A stretch of DNA of 64,000 nt from Doryteuthis pealeii (GCA_023376005.1 CM042181.1:24056808-24120807), one strand, 5' to 3'. Positions 26,736 to 38,070 are shown, numbered from the stretch's first letter. A program made the numbers and translations. The notes: generated by a model not told the origin, from the sequence alone.

Positions 26736-26909
26736 AGCTTAATTTCCCCCCGATAGGGAGGCCTTTAAGTTACATAATTATTTTTTTTTTTTGTTTCTAG
26801 TGATGTTTTGCCATAGATAAAATGTCTAAATTATCCAAATCTTACATACTATTTTTTGTTGATTTACGTTTAATTAATAGAAAAAAAACATGATAATAGA
26901 GTTTCCAAA

Positions 26910-27440
26910 ACGCAAGTTATTAGTTTCCAAAATGTAAATTATATGGGGGTTTAACACCCATTAGGGTGTCTTAATATTTGTGAAATTTTAAGAAATTGTG
27001 TGACTAGGCATCATATTTTGTCATTTACCTATGGTTTAAATTTCATATAAATCAAAGGGAAAAGAATTTTCAGCCGGGGGTTGTGTCCCCGGGACTTTTT
27101 TAAAAAGGAATCATACTTATACATGTACCCTGGGTTTTCTAGTTTCAAAATATAAATAGTTATGGGTTTCCAAAAACCCTCGTCATAGAAAACGAATTTG
27201 TTTATTTCAATAATGGTGATTAAAACAACCACCATTATTGAAATTTGCTGACATTTTGTGACTTTCTGGTCATTTTTCTATGCTTTAAATTTCATTTGAA
27301 TCGAAGGGAAACTTTCAGTTGGGGGTATGAGCACCAGGAAACCCCTTTTGATCTAAATTAAATATACTTATCCAAATACACTTGGTAATGTACTTTCAGA
27401 ATATATATGATTATAGGGGTCTATCTCCAAAATCCTAGGT
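26910..27440. repeat. degenerate tandem repeat, period about 245 bp
   Basis: TTTAAATTTCAT followed by AAATCAAAGGGAAA or AATCGAAGGGAAA occurs at about 27036 and 27283. AGTTTC.AAAT.TAAAT followed by a TATGGG string occurs near 26922 and 27141, and a related string near 27395. About two full units and a partial third. No coding potential. Confidence 0.7.
27204..27244. repeat. 15-bp perfect inverted repeat
   Basis: ATTTCAATAATGGTG (27204-27218) and its exact reverse complement (27230-27244) around an 11-bp loop, at the junction of two 245-bp units. Confidence 0.95.
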
Positions 27441-27659
27441 GTTTTTTCAGTTCTCTTTTGATGATTTTTTTTTTTTTTGGTTTTCTTCGCTTACCCTTTG
27501 TGATCTATGGAATGACGAAATCTACAAATTCAGAAGGTTTTTATTTTCTTATTAACTATAATAAAACCTGCTCTCTTGGCCTGAACAATCTATTTTTATC
27601 TCAAAATCCTAAAAAGTTTTTGCATCACATTTTTCATGATAGTTATCTATGCAAATTCT

Positions 27660-28165
27660 TTTGTCAGTGTTTGGTTTGGTTTGTTTTACGGCATATCAAC
27701 ATCAGTGGGTCATTTAATGCCGATAAAGTTTTGAAATAAAGTCATTTTTAATGGATACTCAATTTTTATAAATACATTTTTCTATTTAACCCATAGATGG
27801 GACCCTAACAGGTACTACCACTCCGGGTCAAAGTGAACTAGGGAGCAATGATGATGAAAATATATTCCCTAAACCTCCAGAACTGGAACTTCACCATCAG
27901 ATAGAGTTTAACGTCGGGGCTTGTCATAAGGGCAATAGGGTTGGGAAAATCATATAGGTGCTAGGGCTTGATGTGACCAGCCGATTGATCGGAGGGGGCC
28001 TCTCTGACCGCCTGTCTAGCCCAAGTAAGGACCAAAGTGGAATATTACATGTCATGGACTGCTCAACCACCTAGGTTCTATCCTTAAGTATCACGGGTCA
28101 CCACCCACGGCCAACAGCTGACTCCATTGGGGGAGTCTTACCGCTCTGCAGAGGTGCAGTCGACA
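27660..28165 (+). repeat. interspersed repeat R1
   Basis: The best-preserved copy. The 5' part has GGTTTGTTTTACGGCATATC and CATTTAATGCCG, an inverted CGGCAT/ATGCCG pair. After about 60 bp it follows the same block order as 24160-24645, with an extra 60 bp near 27985-28045 that is absent there. Confidence 0.8.
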
Positions 28166-28169
28166 GGGC

Positions 28170-29390
28170 GGTTTATCAGTGTGACATAAGAATAACCACA
28201 AGGTTTTCAATCAAGATGCATAGATTTTTAGGAAGCAAATTGAAAAGTTATCAATATCAGCTGGGTGAGCAGCTATGGCGTTGACAAAACTGAAATCCCT
28301 GCTGAATGTCTGTAAGAGATGTCTTTAGGAATTTAAAAAAGTATTCATTTGCACAGTTTCAAATGGATTAGCTTTTCCACACAAACGTAATTTCATGTGT
28401 ACTCCTCTTTTGCCTTTTTATTGCATTCATTTATCTGGTTAATTATTAAAAGCCAGAAATATTTCACCTACTTGGACAGCTATTTCCTTGATGATAATAA
28501 AAACAATCATAAAAGCTCATGTTATGCAAGTGTCTATGTGTTGAGTACATGACCTATAAGTCAATGTCCATCTTTAAAACATGAGCAGGTCATATAAGAA
28601 AAAAAAAAGCTCTCAATAATAACCGTATTGTGAAACGAAAAAAATTGTAGCAAAATTATGAAAGACCAAATAAAAGGAATGTCGCATAATTCGTTCTGCA
28701 TATTTTATCTTGTGATTCAGCATTTTCATCTCAACTCTTGTCGATCCTGTCACTGGCAAACAAACGTCGATTTGCAGTCGGGAAAATAAACATTTATGCT
28801 TGATTTAGTCTAGGTTTGAGATTTGTGCATAATATTTGTGCATTGACCACAAATAGGAAATTCTGTGACCAGTTATAAAAGTGAAATGATGCAAAATGAG
28901 TGTATATTAAAAAGGAAGCAAAAGCTATAGATAGTTATGACTGCAGACCACAAACTGAATAGAAAAAATAAAAAAGAATATCTGGACTTTACTAATGGAT
29001 ATTAAAAACTGCAGGTAAAACCATATTAAAAAATCCAAAATCGCACGGAGGAAGATTTGTGCAAATGTTAACATATCTCAAAAGTATTTTCGTTTTGTTT
29101 ACCGACTATTATTTCCCATACATATCTTATGACCATCAATGACTCTTCAGTATTATTAATATCATATACAATATCACCCGAAAATAAGTATACCGCTACC
29201 ATTTTTAAAATTAAAATTACAAAATATCTGTAACCAAAAATAAAATTTCATATGTACTTACTTTTAGATTACTACTTATATTTTTATGAATTTAATAGTT
29301 CTAAAAAAAAACTATTGAAAACAGAAAGCTGTAGATGAAATACTTCTTGAAGTATGGAAGACAAGGACATTTGATAACTTACTTCTTCGA
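28170..29390. other. AT-rich intergenic stretch
   Basis: No feature recognised. Confidence 0.5.
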
Positions 29391-30520
29391 TTATGCAACG
29401 TATAACCAAACCACAATAGAGAAATGAACGAAAAGCTGCATCCCTTCCTTACCAAAGAAAGGCGACCTCGGAATCACCAAGAACTATAACTGATAAGATT
29501 TATAATTCCCTGCTTCTCAATCGTATCCGACCTGAAGTTAGGAAAAATTAAAATGGTTTTCGAAAAAATCGATCCACTTCCCAGATGTTTACTATTTGTC
29601 AGGTCATTGAAGGAGTGTCGAGGCAACATTTGTTAGTAGATTTTTCCAATGCATTTAATTCCATATACTGAGGAAAGGTGGAGAATACTTATAGTATATG
29701 GTTTTTCCAAAGAAACTGTTAACGCTATAATTATGCTCCAAAAAGACATTAAGGTCAGAAACTTAATGCCTTTGCAGAGCATCATTATATAGATTATGTA
29801 CTATATACATCAATAAATCCAGTGAAAGAAAATATATTTACACTAAAAAGGGTAAGAAGTAGGCGATATCCAGCAGAGAATATTACTGATGCAGACTGCG
29901 CAGATGATCTAGCGCTTCTTGCAAATACACATATTCAAGCCGAATCTCAGCTGTATATACTGGATCAGGCAGTAAGAGTCATTGGTCTACGGGAACTCCG
30001 ATAAAAAAATCATAAGTTTTAATCAAGTCTCTGTAATTAGTAAGCCAGTTCATATACCTCGGTAGCAATATCTCACCAACTGAAAGAGATGTCAATATAC
30101 GCATAGATAAAGCTTGGACTGCTATTGGCGGGTTATCGACCATATGGAAAGCTTATCTTTGATAAAAAATGGATATTCTTCCAAGTTGTGGCCGTGTGAG
30201 AACGACACAAGGATTCTGTATGCTGGTTTTAATATCCTGTAAGCAGCACCCTCCGAAGTAACAGTTGTATAGCCACATCTCTCATCTCACAAAATATCAA
30301 AGTAAGACGAACAAGACATGCTGGACAATGATGGTGAAGTAAGGATGAACTCATATTCAATAGACTCCTAATGATGTACACACCAGCGTTGACCGACCAA
30401 CAAAAACTTACATGCAACAGCTCTATGCGACTTGCCAAGAGTGATAACCGATAGGGACGGATAGCGAGAGAAGTTCAAGAAAATCCGTCCTGTCGGAAGA
30501 GCTTAATAATGATGATGATG
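29390..30520 (+). mobile_element. LINE family L-B, RT to C-terminus, degraded
   Basis: In order and across frames: PKKGDLGITKNY-like sequence (about 29450-29490), NGFRKNRSTSQM-like (29550-29590), VDFSNAFNSI (29635-29665), SRRYPAENITDADCADDLAL plus LANTHIQAESQL (29860-29955, the catalytic box CADD in place of YADD), RDVNIRIDKAWTAIGGLSTI (30080-30150), QHPPK..LYSHIS (30245-30290), and KTYMQQLYATCQE (30400-30440). It ends in GATGATGATGA. Stops such as those at 29545 and 30003 make it inactive. Confidence 0.85.
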
Positions 30521-30739
30521 AATATGTTTTGATTTTATAATATTCTACTATAAATAATAAAAACCTAGTAAATTTGGTTTAGAAGAAAATGAACTCTTTA
30601 TTAAATAAATTAGAAATTGTTTACTTGCAGCTGATGAGAATATAGACAGTGTATTCGTGCCAGAACATAGATATTAGCATAGTGAACTTGAGATAAAATA
30701 TCATGAAACCGGCAATGAGCATTAGCATCTGCATGGGAA

Positions 30740-31811
30740 AACACCATCAATGCCACCATAGAAGATACACAGCATAGAGAAAATCCAATTGGAGTTCATG
30801 TGTGCAAACTTTCAATGGCAACCTCTGCATAACAATCATCTCTTGCTACATTAATGTCAAATATAGAATGGACATTACCACATTTTACAATTAGCTATCT
30901 GGTCAGACAAATTCCTAAACACAATGTCCTGATCCTTGAGGGAAACATGAATACTCAAATTAGCAAAGACGAAAATAATGTATTCTCATTTCAAAACTCC
31001 CTAAACAGAAACGATGAACATTTGGCCGAATTTTCTCTCGAGAGTAAGCTTGTATGTTTAAACACCAAAAAATGAAGGGTAAACTAAAATAACTAAAAAG
31101 CTCAGCTAGACTACATAAACAAGAAGTGGATAAATAGTGCAATGAATGGCGAGACATTCTTCTTTTGAAGGAATATCCACCGATCACAAAATCGTATCAG
31201 TAAAGATATGCATGGAAACAAGAAGCAAAAGGGTTAATCTGTACTGGTCCTCATTTTCCAATTACTGTCACCATTCACTTAGAAACTGCAGCTAATTGCA
31301 TGACGGATAAACAAGAAGCCAAACGTACAGTCCCATGTGAGTCAAAAACATAGAAAAAGAATATAAAAAAGCGTCCCCAAGCTATAAAAAAGCAAGCAAA
31401 CGCCAATAGACAGAATATTAAGAAAATACAGATGGAACTAAGTAAAAGGTACAAAAAAAAAGAACAAATAGAATACACACAAAACTAAATAGATGAAATT
31501 AGAAATCATGTCCAAGATAGACAATCAAAATTAGCATAGCAGGCAGTAAAATAAATTAGCGATAGGAAAAGTACCTTGAGATCAAAAATAAAAGCTGCCA
31601 TCCAAGAAGACAGACGCCTGAAGGGAAAAGAACATTTCAAAGATCTGCTTGGAAATCTCTCTACAATCCCAGATAAAAACTCAAAACATCAGTAATAGAC
31701 ATCAATTTATATACTCTTTACGAAGGATGAACTCGATGAAGTTAAACTCTAGAATTGACTTAATAATTGAAGAACTACATTAGAAAAATAACAAAATGAA
31801 TACAATATTAA
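30740..31811 (+). mobile_element. LINE family L-B, endonuclease and linker
   Basis: Carries the apurinic-type endonuclease half of the same family: FNGNLCITIISC (about 30810-30850), LVRQIPKHNVLILEGNMNTQ (30898-30960, where the usual catalytic GDMN reads GNMN), LDYINKKWINSAMN-like sequence, and STDHKIVSVKI (31165-31200), which holds the conserved D-H pair. It continues into the coiled linker (KAKTANKQNI-like) and stops where a SINE copy begins at 31811. It follows the RT half at 29390-30520 in the wrong order for one element, so two separate insertions are likely. Confidence 0.8.
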
Positions 31812-32030
31812 AAAAATCGGCGGAGTGGCCTATTATCAGTATCAGCCGGATAGTCTATCTCTTTTTCAATAGCTAGAATAGGAAGATTGTTTTTGCGTCT
31901 GAGGTGGGGCGCCATACCTAACATCAACTTTACTGCCCAGATTCAAGCCAATGCGCCGAGTTGGCGCGGGCCAGTATCGAATCCGGAACCTTGAATTCCT
32001 AGGTGGATGCTCTACAGTCGGAGCTAAATA
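31811..32030 (-). repeat. tRNA-derived SINE, family S1
   Basis: On the minus strand the head has a degraded A box (TAGCTCCGACTGTAGAGCAT) and a B box (GGTTCCGGATTCGATACTGG). The body has GTAGGTATGGCGC..CACCTC and ends near CTGATACTGATAATAGGCC. It aligns along its length with the copies at 34612 and 51822. Confidence 0.85.
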
Positions 32031-32439
32031 TATAAAGAAAAATACGCACGTACATAAATCACTTGGTTTGAAAATCACATAGGCGAGAAACTGACAGTTA
32101 AAAAGCGCCGATGACTTTATGTTTACACTATCCTAACTTTATATATATGTTGTGTATTTTGTCAGCAAGTATTGTTGATGACCCGGGAATATTTCTTTAT
32201 TATCTATATTTATATTCGTTAAAGTCTTCTTGCGATTTTTCGCCGGTGTTAAATGATATTCTATTAATAACATTTGTTTTAATACAAATCGCCTCGAGAA
32301 TTTGTAGGCGTTTTTTATTGCTATTTTTATAAAGGATTTTGGTATTTTCGGTGAGAATTTTCATTATGTCGGAAATGTTGCATGTTTTGTAATTAGATGT
32401 TAATGTCAGAGAAGTTATATTTTAAGACAACGGAAGAGT

Positions 32440-32530
32440 GTTGTTGTTGTAGTATGACCAATGTAGGTATCAATTTTTTATTTGTTTTCGGAGAGGCACT
32501 CTTGAATTTATACACTACATTGGTTTGATT
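32440..32530 (-). pseudogene. GIY-YIG endonuclease remnant of the Penelope-like element
   Basis: The usual TNVVYxFxC...CxxxYIGxTxxxLxxRL pattern is visible as TNVVYKFKS then, one frame over, YIGHTTTTTLFRCL. The first cysteine is serine here, and a frameshift separates the halves. The nuclease would nick the target DNA. Confidence 0.75.
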
Positions 32531-32594
32531 TAAGGAGATTTTTGGTGAGTTAGTGTTATTGTTATGAGGAGATTTGATGTTTTAAATTTGGTAT

Positions 32595-32650
32595 AATTAG
32601 TTTTGTTTATTTGAGATGTTATCGAACATCTAAAATAAACAAAACTAATT
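32595..32650. repeat. palindrome, 26-bp arms with 4-bp loop
   Basis: AATTAGTTTTGTTTATT at 32595-32611 mirrors AATAAACAAAACTAATT at 32634-32650 around GAGATGTT/ATCG/AACATCTA. One or two mismatches. It lies inside the linker of the Penelope-like element. Confidence 0.93.
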
Positions 32651-34385
32651 TGGTTTGATGTGTTGGTTATTTTACTTGTTCATCAGATTTGTAGTTATTG
32701 TGCATTTGATTCCTGTAATATCGTTGTTGTTGTTGTTATTATTATTTTTGTGGATTGTATGAAGATATAGTTGTATTTGTTGGTCTACTAGTTGGTTAGA
32801 GAAATTATTTTAACTGGGGTTTGTTTTATGTTACAGAGTTCTTTGTAAAATGTTTTCTATGAGGAGATGTAAAAGGCCCTATGTATTAAGTTTTTAATTA
32901 GGTCTATTTTATATTTTGTGAGCATTCGCTATGGTAATTAAGTAATGTGGAGTTTTGACTGGTTGTTTTTTTATACAAGGATGTGATTAATTTTTTGTTG
33001 TTGTTAGAGCCAATGAATACTTCTAAAAAACGTTTTTTTATTGTTAATGTTGTGTTCGATTGTTAATTTTAGTACAGAGGGGTATTTTTTTTCGAGGGTG
33101 TATTTCAGTTTTTTAATTTCGTCAAGGAAATTGTGTGGCTATAAAGATATCGTCGACATAACGGACGCATGTTAGGTTTACCTATTTGATTGTTAGATAT
33201 TTTGATTTCAATGTAGAATATGTAGAATTCAGGGATGGTTGGTTGAAGAAGAGAACCGGTCGACACATCGTCTGTTGATGTGGATATTTTTCTAATGAGT
33301 CATAGAACTGGATTGCGTGGGGTACAGGTGAGTAGGAATTTCTCTAGGGTTTTTGGTTTTATAGAGAAGTGAGAGGTGATTGTAGACATTATTGATTATT
33401 ATTTTGATTGATAATTTATTTACTAATGTCCCCGTACACAAAACAATATTGAGAGAGGCCATTAAGCATTTATTGGGGGGATTAAAGATTTGAATAAAAT
33501 TGTGAGTCGTTTTGATGTTGTAACTGCTGGCTGAATTATATTGTTAATTGTTTTGCTATGTGGTATATAGGAGCAGAGATTTGTGAGATTATTGGTCGGG
33601 GGATGGCTTCCTGGTCTGAGGGGGGTGTTTTTTGCCATATCTGTAGCCGGGTTTGTAGTCACCTATTATTTTATGGAGCTTAAGAGATCCAATGTCTACG
33701 TTATTAACGGTGATAATTCTATTTACATGTTTTTTTTTAGTTGATCGGTAGGGTTTTTATGAGTTTTTAAAATTTTGTTTGGTCGTTGGGGATATTTTGA
33801 TTTTTTGTATTGTGATCAGTTTTGTTTAGGATTATGTATATATTGGCTTTACTACCAATGCGAATGATGATGTCAGGATTAGTATAGAGTTGGTTAGCAG
33901 TTTAACTCAGAATAAGTGGAGTGTTTTGGTGTTTGCGGTTATATCTATTTTTAATTCCTTCAGGTTTAAGTAAGTTACCAAGATTTGGGTGTGTACTAAT
34001 TTTATTGTTGTTTCGTATGTCTTCAATTTGTTGGTAGAATATCTTGATTTCAGTTTGTTTTTTAAATTAAGGTCGTATTTTTGGGGGGAGGTGACAATTT
34101 GGACTCAAGTTCAAAAATTCTATTTGTTTTTCAGTAAGGTGGATGTTAGAAAGATCGAAGTATTTGTCATGGTTGTTAGGTAAATGTATTGTTCCTTGAT
34201 ATAGTTTGTTAATTTTTTTTTTTTTTTTCCAGTTTGAGTTTTTGAAGAATTTTGGAAAGCATGCCTTGAATTTTCTTGGAGTTGGATTTCAGTTGTTTTT
34301 ACGGAGGGATTCCATATCCTTGTCAATTCGATGTTGAGTTCATGGATGTCATTTTTGGCTAATGTTATTTACCTTTCGATAAAGT

Positions 34386-34605
34386 GTTTCCGGAATTTTA
34401 TTATAGTATTTTCCGTATGCGATCTCATGACGACGACCGGCGAAATGGTCGAAACCGTTTGGGTAGAAAGTATATGATATTTTCTCTACCATCTGGATCA
34501 TAAATTACCAAAAAATCACAAAAAGTCTTGAAAAAATACAGATAAAAATCATAAAGAAGAAATATTCCGTGGTCTTCAACAATACTTGCTTAATATGTAT
34601 ATATA
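34386..34605 (+). repeat. inverted terminal segment of the Penelope-like element
   Basis: 34551-34603 (GAAATATTCCGTGGTCTTCA, then ACAATACTTGCT) is the reverse complement, with few mismatches, of 32143-32203 at the other end of the element. The element is thus flanked by inverted copies of its terminus, a known arrangement of Penelope pseudo-LTRs. It also contains a hammerhead-like string (34424-34465). Confidence 0.65.
34424..34465 (+). ncRNA. candidate decayed hammerhead-like motif
   Basis: CTCATGA (one change from the hammerhead CTGATGA core) is followed by a stem of GACC (34435-34438) pairing with GGTC (34447-34450), then GAAAC and a small ACC/GGT stem ending TA, where cleavage would fall. 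Hammerhead motifs are known in Penelope pseudo-LTRs. Four extra bases precede stem II and helix I is not convincing, so this is at best a relic. Confidence 0.3.
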
Positions 34606-34611
34606 AGGAAA

Positions 34612-34853
34612 ATATGGTCGTTGGGGTGACCTAAAATCGGTATCAGCTAAGCAGCGAAGGAGTCTATGCCCTTTTCATTAGCGCTAGAAAAAAAGAGATT
34701 GTTTGGGGTGTTTTAGGTTAAGCGCCACACCTACCATCAGCTCCTCACTTTACCGCACAGATCTATTTATACACTGTTGGCGAGAGCCAGTATCGAACCC
34801 GGGACCTTGTGTTTCCTAGTCGGATTCTCTACCGACTGAGCTAAACCGGCCCT
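34612..34853 (-). repeat. tRNA-derived SINE, family S1
   Basis: The best-preserved head: GGTTTAGCTCAGTCGGTAGA with GAATCCGAC (A box) and GGTCCCGGGTTCGATACTGG (B box) on the minus strand. The body matches the other two S1 copies (GTGTGGCGC, GGGCATAGACTCC, CTGATACCGATTTTAGG). Confidence 0.92.
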
Positions 34854-34879
34854 ATATGCTCAATTACTGATATCCAGCA

Positions 34880-34881
<2 letters not shown>

Positions 34882-34913
<32 letters not shown>
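34882..34913. repeat. (TA)n microsatellite
   Basis: Uninterrupted TA, immediately followed within 35 bp by a (GC)7 run. Confidence 0.97.
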
Positions 34914-34917
<4 letters not shown>

Positions 34918-34944
34918 CACCCACGCACTCGCTGGGATCGACCA

Positions 34945-34958
34945 GCGCGCGCGCGCGC
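34945..34958. repeat. (GC)7 tract
   Basis: Alternating GC, rare in this AT-rich window and able to adopt Z-DNA. Confidence 0.95.
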
Positions 34959-35049
34959 AACAAGCGATGATAGAAAAAAAAGCAAAAATACGCGAGATAG
35001 GTCCCAGTTATAAAATAAATGATATTATATAAAAGGGAAAATGGGATTT

Positions 35050-35053
<4 letters not shown>

Positions 35054-35082
<29 letters not shown>
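35054..35082. repeat. (CT)n microsatellite
   Basis: Uninterrupted CT dinucleotides. Confidence 0.97.
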
Positions 35083-35084
<2 letters not shown>

Positions 35085-35649
35085 TCCCGTGGAAGGAGGA
35101 TAGGAACCGAGTAAAGAAAACAGCACAATAGCAACAACTGAAAGGACGACAACACCAAACACCTTGAATGAACGTGTAAAATGTTATTTACACAAGAAAA
35201 CAGAAAAAGGGTAGGTAGGTGCAGGTATAATGTCCACTAGATGACTTTTCTTCGAAGATGCGAAGGTGGTCGGCCGGACGAACATGCAGACAGGCATATA
35301 GACGAAGGTTTCCACAATAGGCAAAAGAGTTTACAAAAAATACAACACTGGAAAAAGTAATATAACATGCAATACAGAATACAACTACAAAAGAATTCAC
35401 ATAACACGTAATACAATCGAAAAGGAAATCATGCAATGCGGAATACGACAACAATATTCCCTTTTTTTTCCAACTCACGATTTGTCGCACAGTATATCGA
35501 AATGAATGTCCTTCCTTTTTCACGAACGACGAAAACCCTGTTAAAATCCTCTCAAAAAGTCATAAAGTCAAGCAAAAAGAAAATTCCAATCCAAAACAAC
35601 CATAACTCAGACTCTCTTTTTTTTTATTCATTCACTTGATCATCTGTAA

Positions 35650-35910
35650 TTCTTGTTAAATAGTTTTCTTCGTAACTAAATAGTTAGTCATGTCTCGGAG
35701 TGAGGGATGCACTCCTTGCCTCAAACTGAGTTCGTTAACTGGATCTTGCTTCGGACTTGCGCGAATTCTTGGCGCGAAAAACAAAGGAAACCGTGGGGAC
35801 GCTGGGAGGGGTTGGTACTCTGGTCGTCGCCATAGCGATGGGGTCACTGGACCGTCTGTACTCTTCATGAAGCTACTTCAAAGAAGGAGGGGGGTCCAGT
35901 AACCCTCTTA
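35650..35910. promoter_or_regulatory. GC/CpG-rich segment, candidate promoter-like island
   Basis: About 260 bp with clearly higher G+C and many CpGs in a strongly AT-rich window. It contains TTGGCGCGAAAA (35769-35780), a textbook E2F-type site, and GTCGCCATAGCGAT (35826-35839), which resembles an RFX X-box half-palindrome. No TATA box or obvious exon is attached. Short ORFs on both strands (35656-35902) have no recognisable product and mostly reflect the lack of AT-rich stops. It could equally be a fragment of an unrecognised repeat. Confidence 0.35.
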
Positions 35911-36094
35911 CCCTTACGCGTAGTAGTATTAAGAATTTCTTTCAGGTTTTTCTTGTCATGAAGATAAAAATGTAAGGGTTAAACAGATTCGTAACTTTTT
36001 GTTCGCTTGTCTCCTACGCACTCGAAAATCTACCTTCAAACTGAATCGGCTGTCGGTCTTATCAATATGCGTACTAGTGGACATACCGACAGGG

Positions 36095-36100
<6 letters not shown>

Positions 36101-36131
<31 letters not shown>
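36101..36131. repeat. (TA)n microsatellite
   Basis: Uninterrupted TA run. Confidence 0.97.
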
Positions 36132-36133
<2 letters not shown>

Positions 36134-36139
36134 GTGTGA

Positions 36140-36980
36140 CAAAAGCAGTTTCGTTTGTTTATTTTACTTATAAGATTATTTTATATACCTACCTATAGAT
36201 TATCTCTGACTATCATATTATGGACATACAATTTGACAAGAAACATTTGTTCTAAACAGAAGATTTTTAATAAAAGTATTGTTACTCGCCACACTGAGAT
36301 AGCAAATAAGAAACATTTTTTAAAGTTTTTTAAACAGACTTTAGTTGTTTGTTATATACAATGAAAATGCGCTTGCACACACATTTAGATATTCAATTCA
36401 AATATTTTCTTGAGGGACTTCATCGATACATTTTGTTTTTTTTTTTGTTTTTGTTTTTTTTTGGGGGGTGGGGGTTGCGAAAAATCTGTTTCGCCTAAAA
36501 TGTTATGCTCCTTGATCAATCATCAAGTTATACATTCATCTAATTTGACTTTTCTAATGCGGAACCAGAAAAATCATCAATTTCGGTTTTCCACTGGAGT
36601 TTTCTATTTTGCATCGGAAATAAATGTAATTGTGTTAAACTTTGTAATTAAGAAAAACAATTCGATTATTCTTGGAGTTTCTATTCGTATCAATATCAAT
36701 CTATTATAATCAAGAGTTTATCCTTAATAGTTGGCCAATTGCTTTTATATAGAGCTACCAAATTTGACTTACATATTTACCCAGGGTAGGGTTTTAATGT
36801 AGAATAATATTTCTCATGGAGAAAGGGACTCCCTCTCGATGAGAACCAAACAAGCCATGTTGCTGTAAAACAAATTATACAAAACTTCAAGGGAAATAGA
36901 TTATGAATTGTCTTATCAAAATAATTATTCAGGTCTAATCAACACATTCCCAATTTGATTTATAAGTACTTCTTCAAATT
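36140..36980. other. AT-rich intergenic stretch
   Basis: Nothing recognised. The ORF at 36410-36709 begins in a T/G homopolymer region and has no signature. Confidence 0.5.
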
Positions 36981-37440
36981 GGTTGGTTTATGTAACGGCA
37001 TACCAACTCCTTGTAGGTTATTTAATGCCGAAATTTGATCCATTTGTAAATGTTTGATTATAACCCTAACTATATTTCCAACGTTCCATTGCAATCATTT
37101 TTAATCACATTGTTTTTATTTGTCTGTAATAATCATTTGTTTGAACATAGGAATACTTGAAACCATATAACTATCTAATACCGATAATTTATACACACTT
37201 TTATGGTTTTAAGTAACTATTCATATTTAACCATAGTCATTTGTTTGCACAATTATATGATATCAAGTATTCCTATATTATAGTTTTTAAACAGATCTAT
37301 CTGACCCGTAGATGGGACCCAACATTCTTGTTCAGAGTTGACCTGGAAGTAATGGCAATCATAGCATACTCCTCAGATTTCATTGTAACTTCAGTACTGA
37401 ATGCAGTTTAGTGTCATACCCTGGACATTCAGGGTAATAA
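36981..37440 (+). repeat. interspersed repeat R1, diverged copy
   Basis: Has the CGGCATACCAACTCC...TTTAATGCCG start (about 36999-37031), a longer spacer than the other copies, then CCGTAGATGGGACCC, GGAAGTAATGGCAATCA, CATACTCCTCAGA and GTGTCATACCCTGGACAT. The right half of the consensus is missing. Confidence 0.65.
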
Positions 37441-38070
37441 TTCAAGTTGAAGATATAAAATAATTACATACCATTATTGTTTAGTTATGACATTTTTCCG
37501 CGGTAGTTTTCATGAATCAAAAAGAGCCCTAGATTTCACCACCACCCCTAGAACGCTATAAATTATGTAGACGAATTAAGGTCTGATGTGATAATGACCG
37601 AACAACATGTAGAAAATTACAAGCAAATTACGAGAGTTCCATATTTAAAGTGACGATGATTTAATATGCGGAGGGGAGGTCAGCATATAAATTTTGTTAT
37701 TGAATTTTTTTTCAAGAAATTATTCGGCTTATATATAATGAGCATTCAGATCTCTACAAATTATTTTAGAAAAGTTATTTTAATTGTGGGGTTCAGTTTA
37801 CAACGTACCGTCTAGATGAAATGCCTTCTGACTTTGTGTCTTGTGTCACATTTTATTACTTCAAATATCACCCGTTCTATATGAGATGGGCAATTATTTT
37901 ATGATTTTTTATTTCTTATTTAGTCACATGGGGATGAGAAGGCACATTAGAGAGGTTTTTTTTTTCAAAGGAAAACCATGTCAGAGTCCTTTTTGCATGA
38001 ACGTACATTGTAAAATAAACCCCACTCTTAAATAAAAAAAATAACTCATCGAATATAATAATAATACATT

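Larger units (their letters stand above)
32150..34400 (-). mobile_element. Penelope-like element (RT plus GIY-YIG), degraded
   Basis: The minus strand, across frameshifts, encodes MASLNIVLCTGT...INNVYNHL (about 33370-33480), LEKFLLTCT (33335-33360), GSLLQPTIPEFYIFYIE (33200-33250), RYVDDIFIATQFP (33125-33163) with intact YVDD (33149-33160), then DEIKKLKYTLEKKYPSVLKL and FFRSIHWL (33010-33120). Further on lie QTNVVYKFKS (32490-32520) and DTYIGHTTTT (32440-32472), the GIY-YIG nuclease signature. This RT-then-GIY-YIG order defines Penelope-like elements. The N-terminal third (33500-34380) is poorly conserved. It is non-functional. Confidence 0.87.

Noticed and set aside
34424..34465. Functional hammerhead ribozyme
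   Set aside because: One core base is changed, stem II is displaced by four bases and helix I does not pair; kept only as a low-confidence relic.
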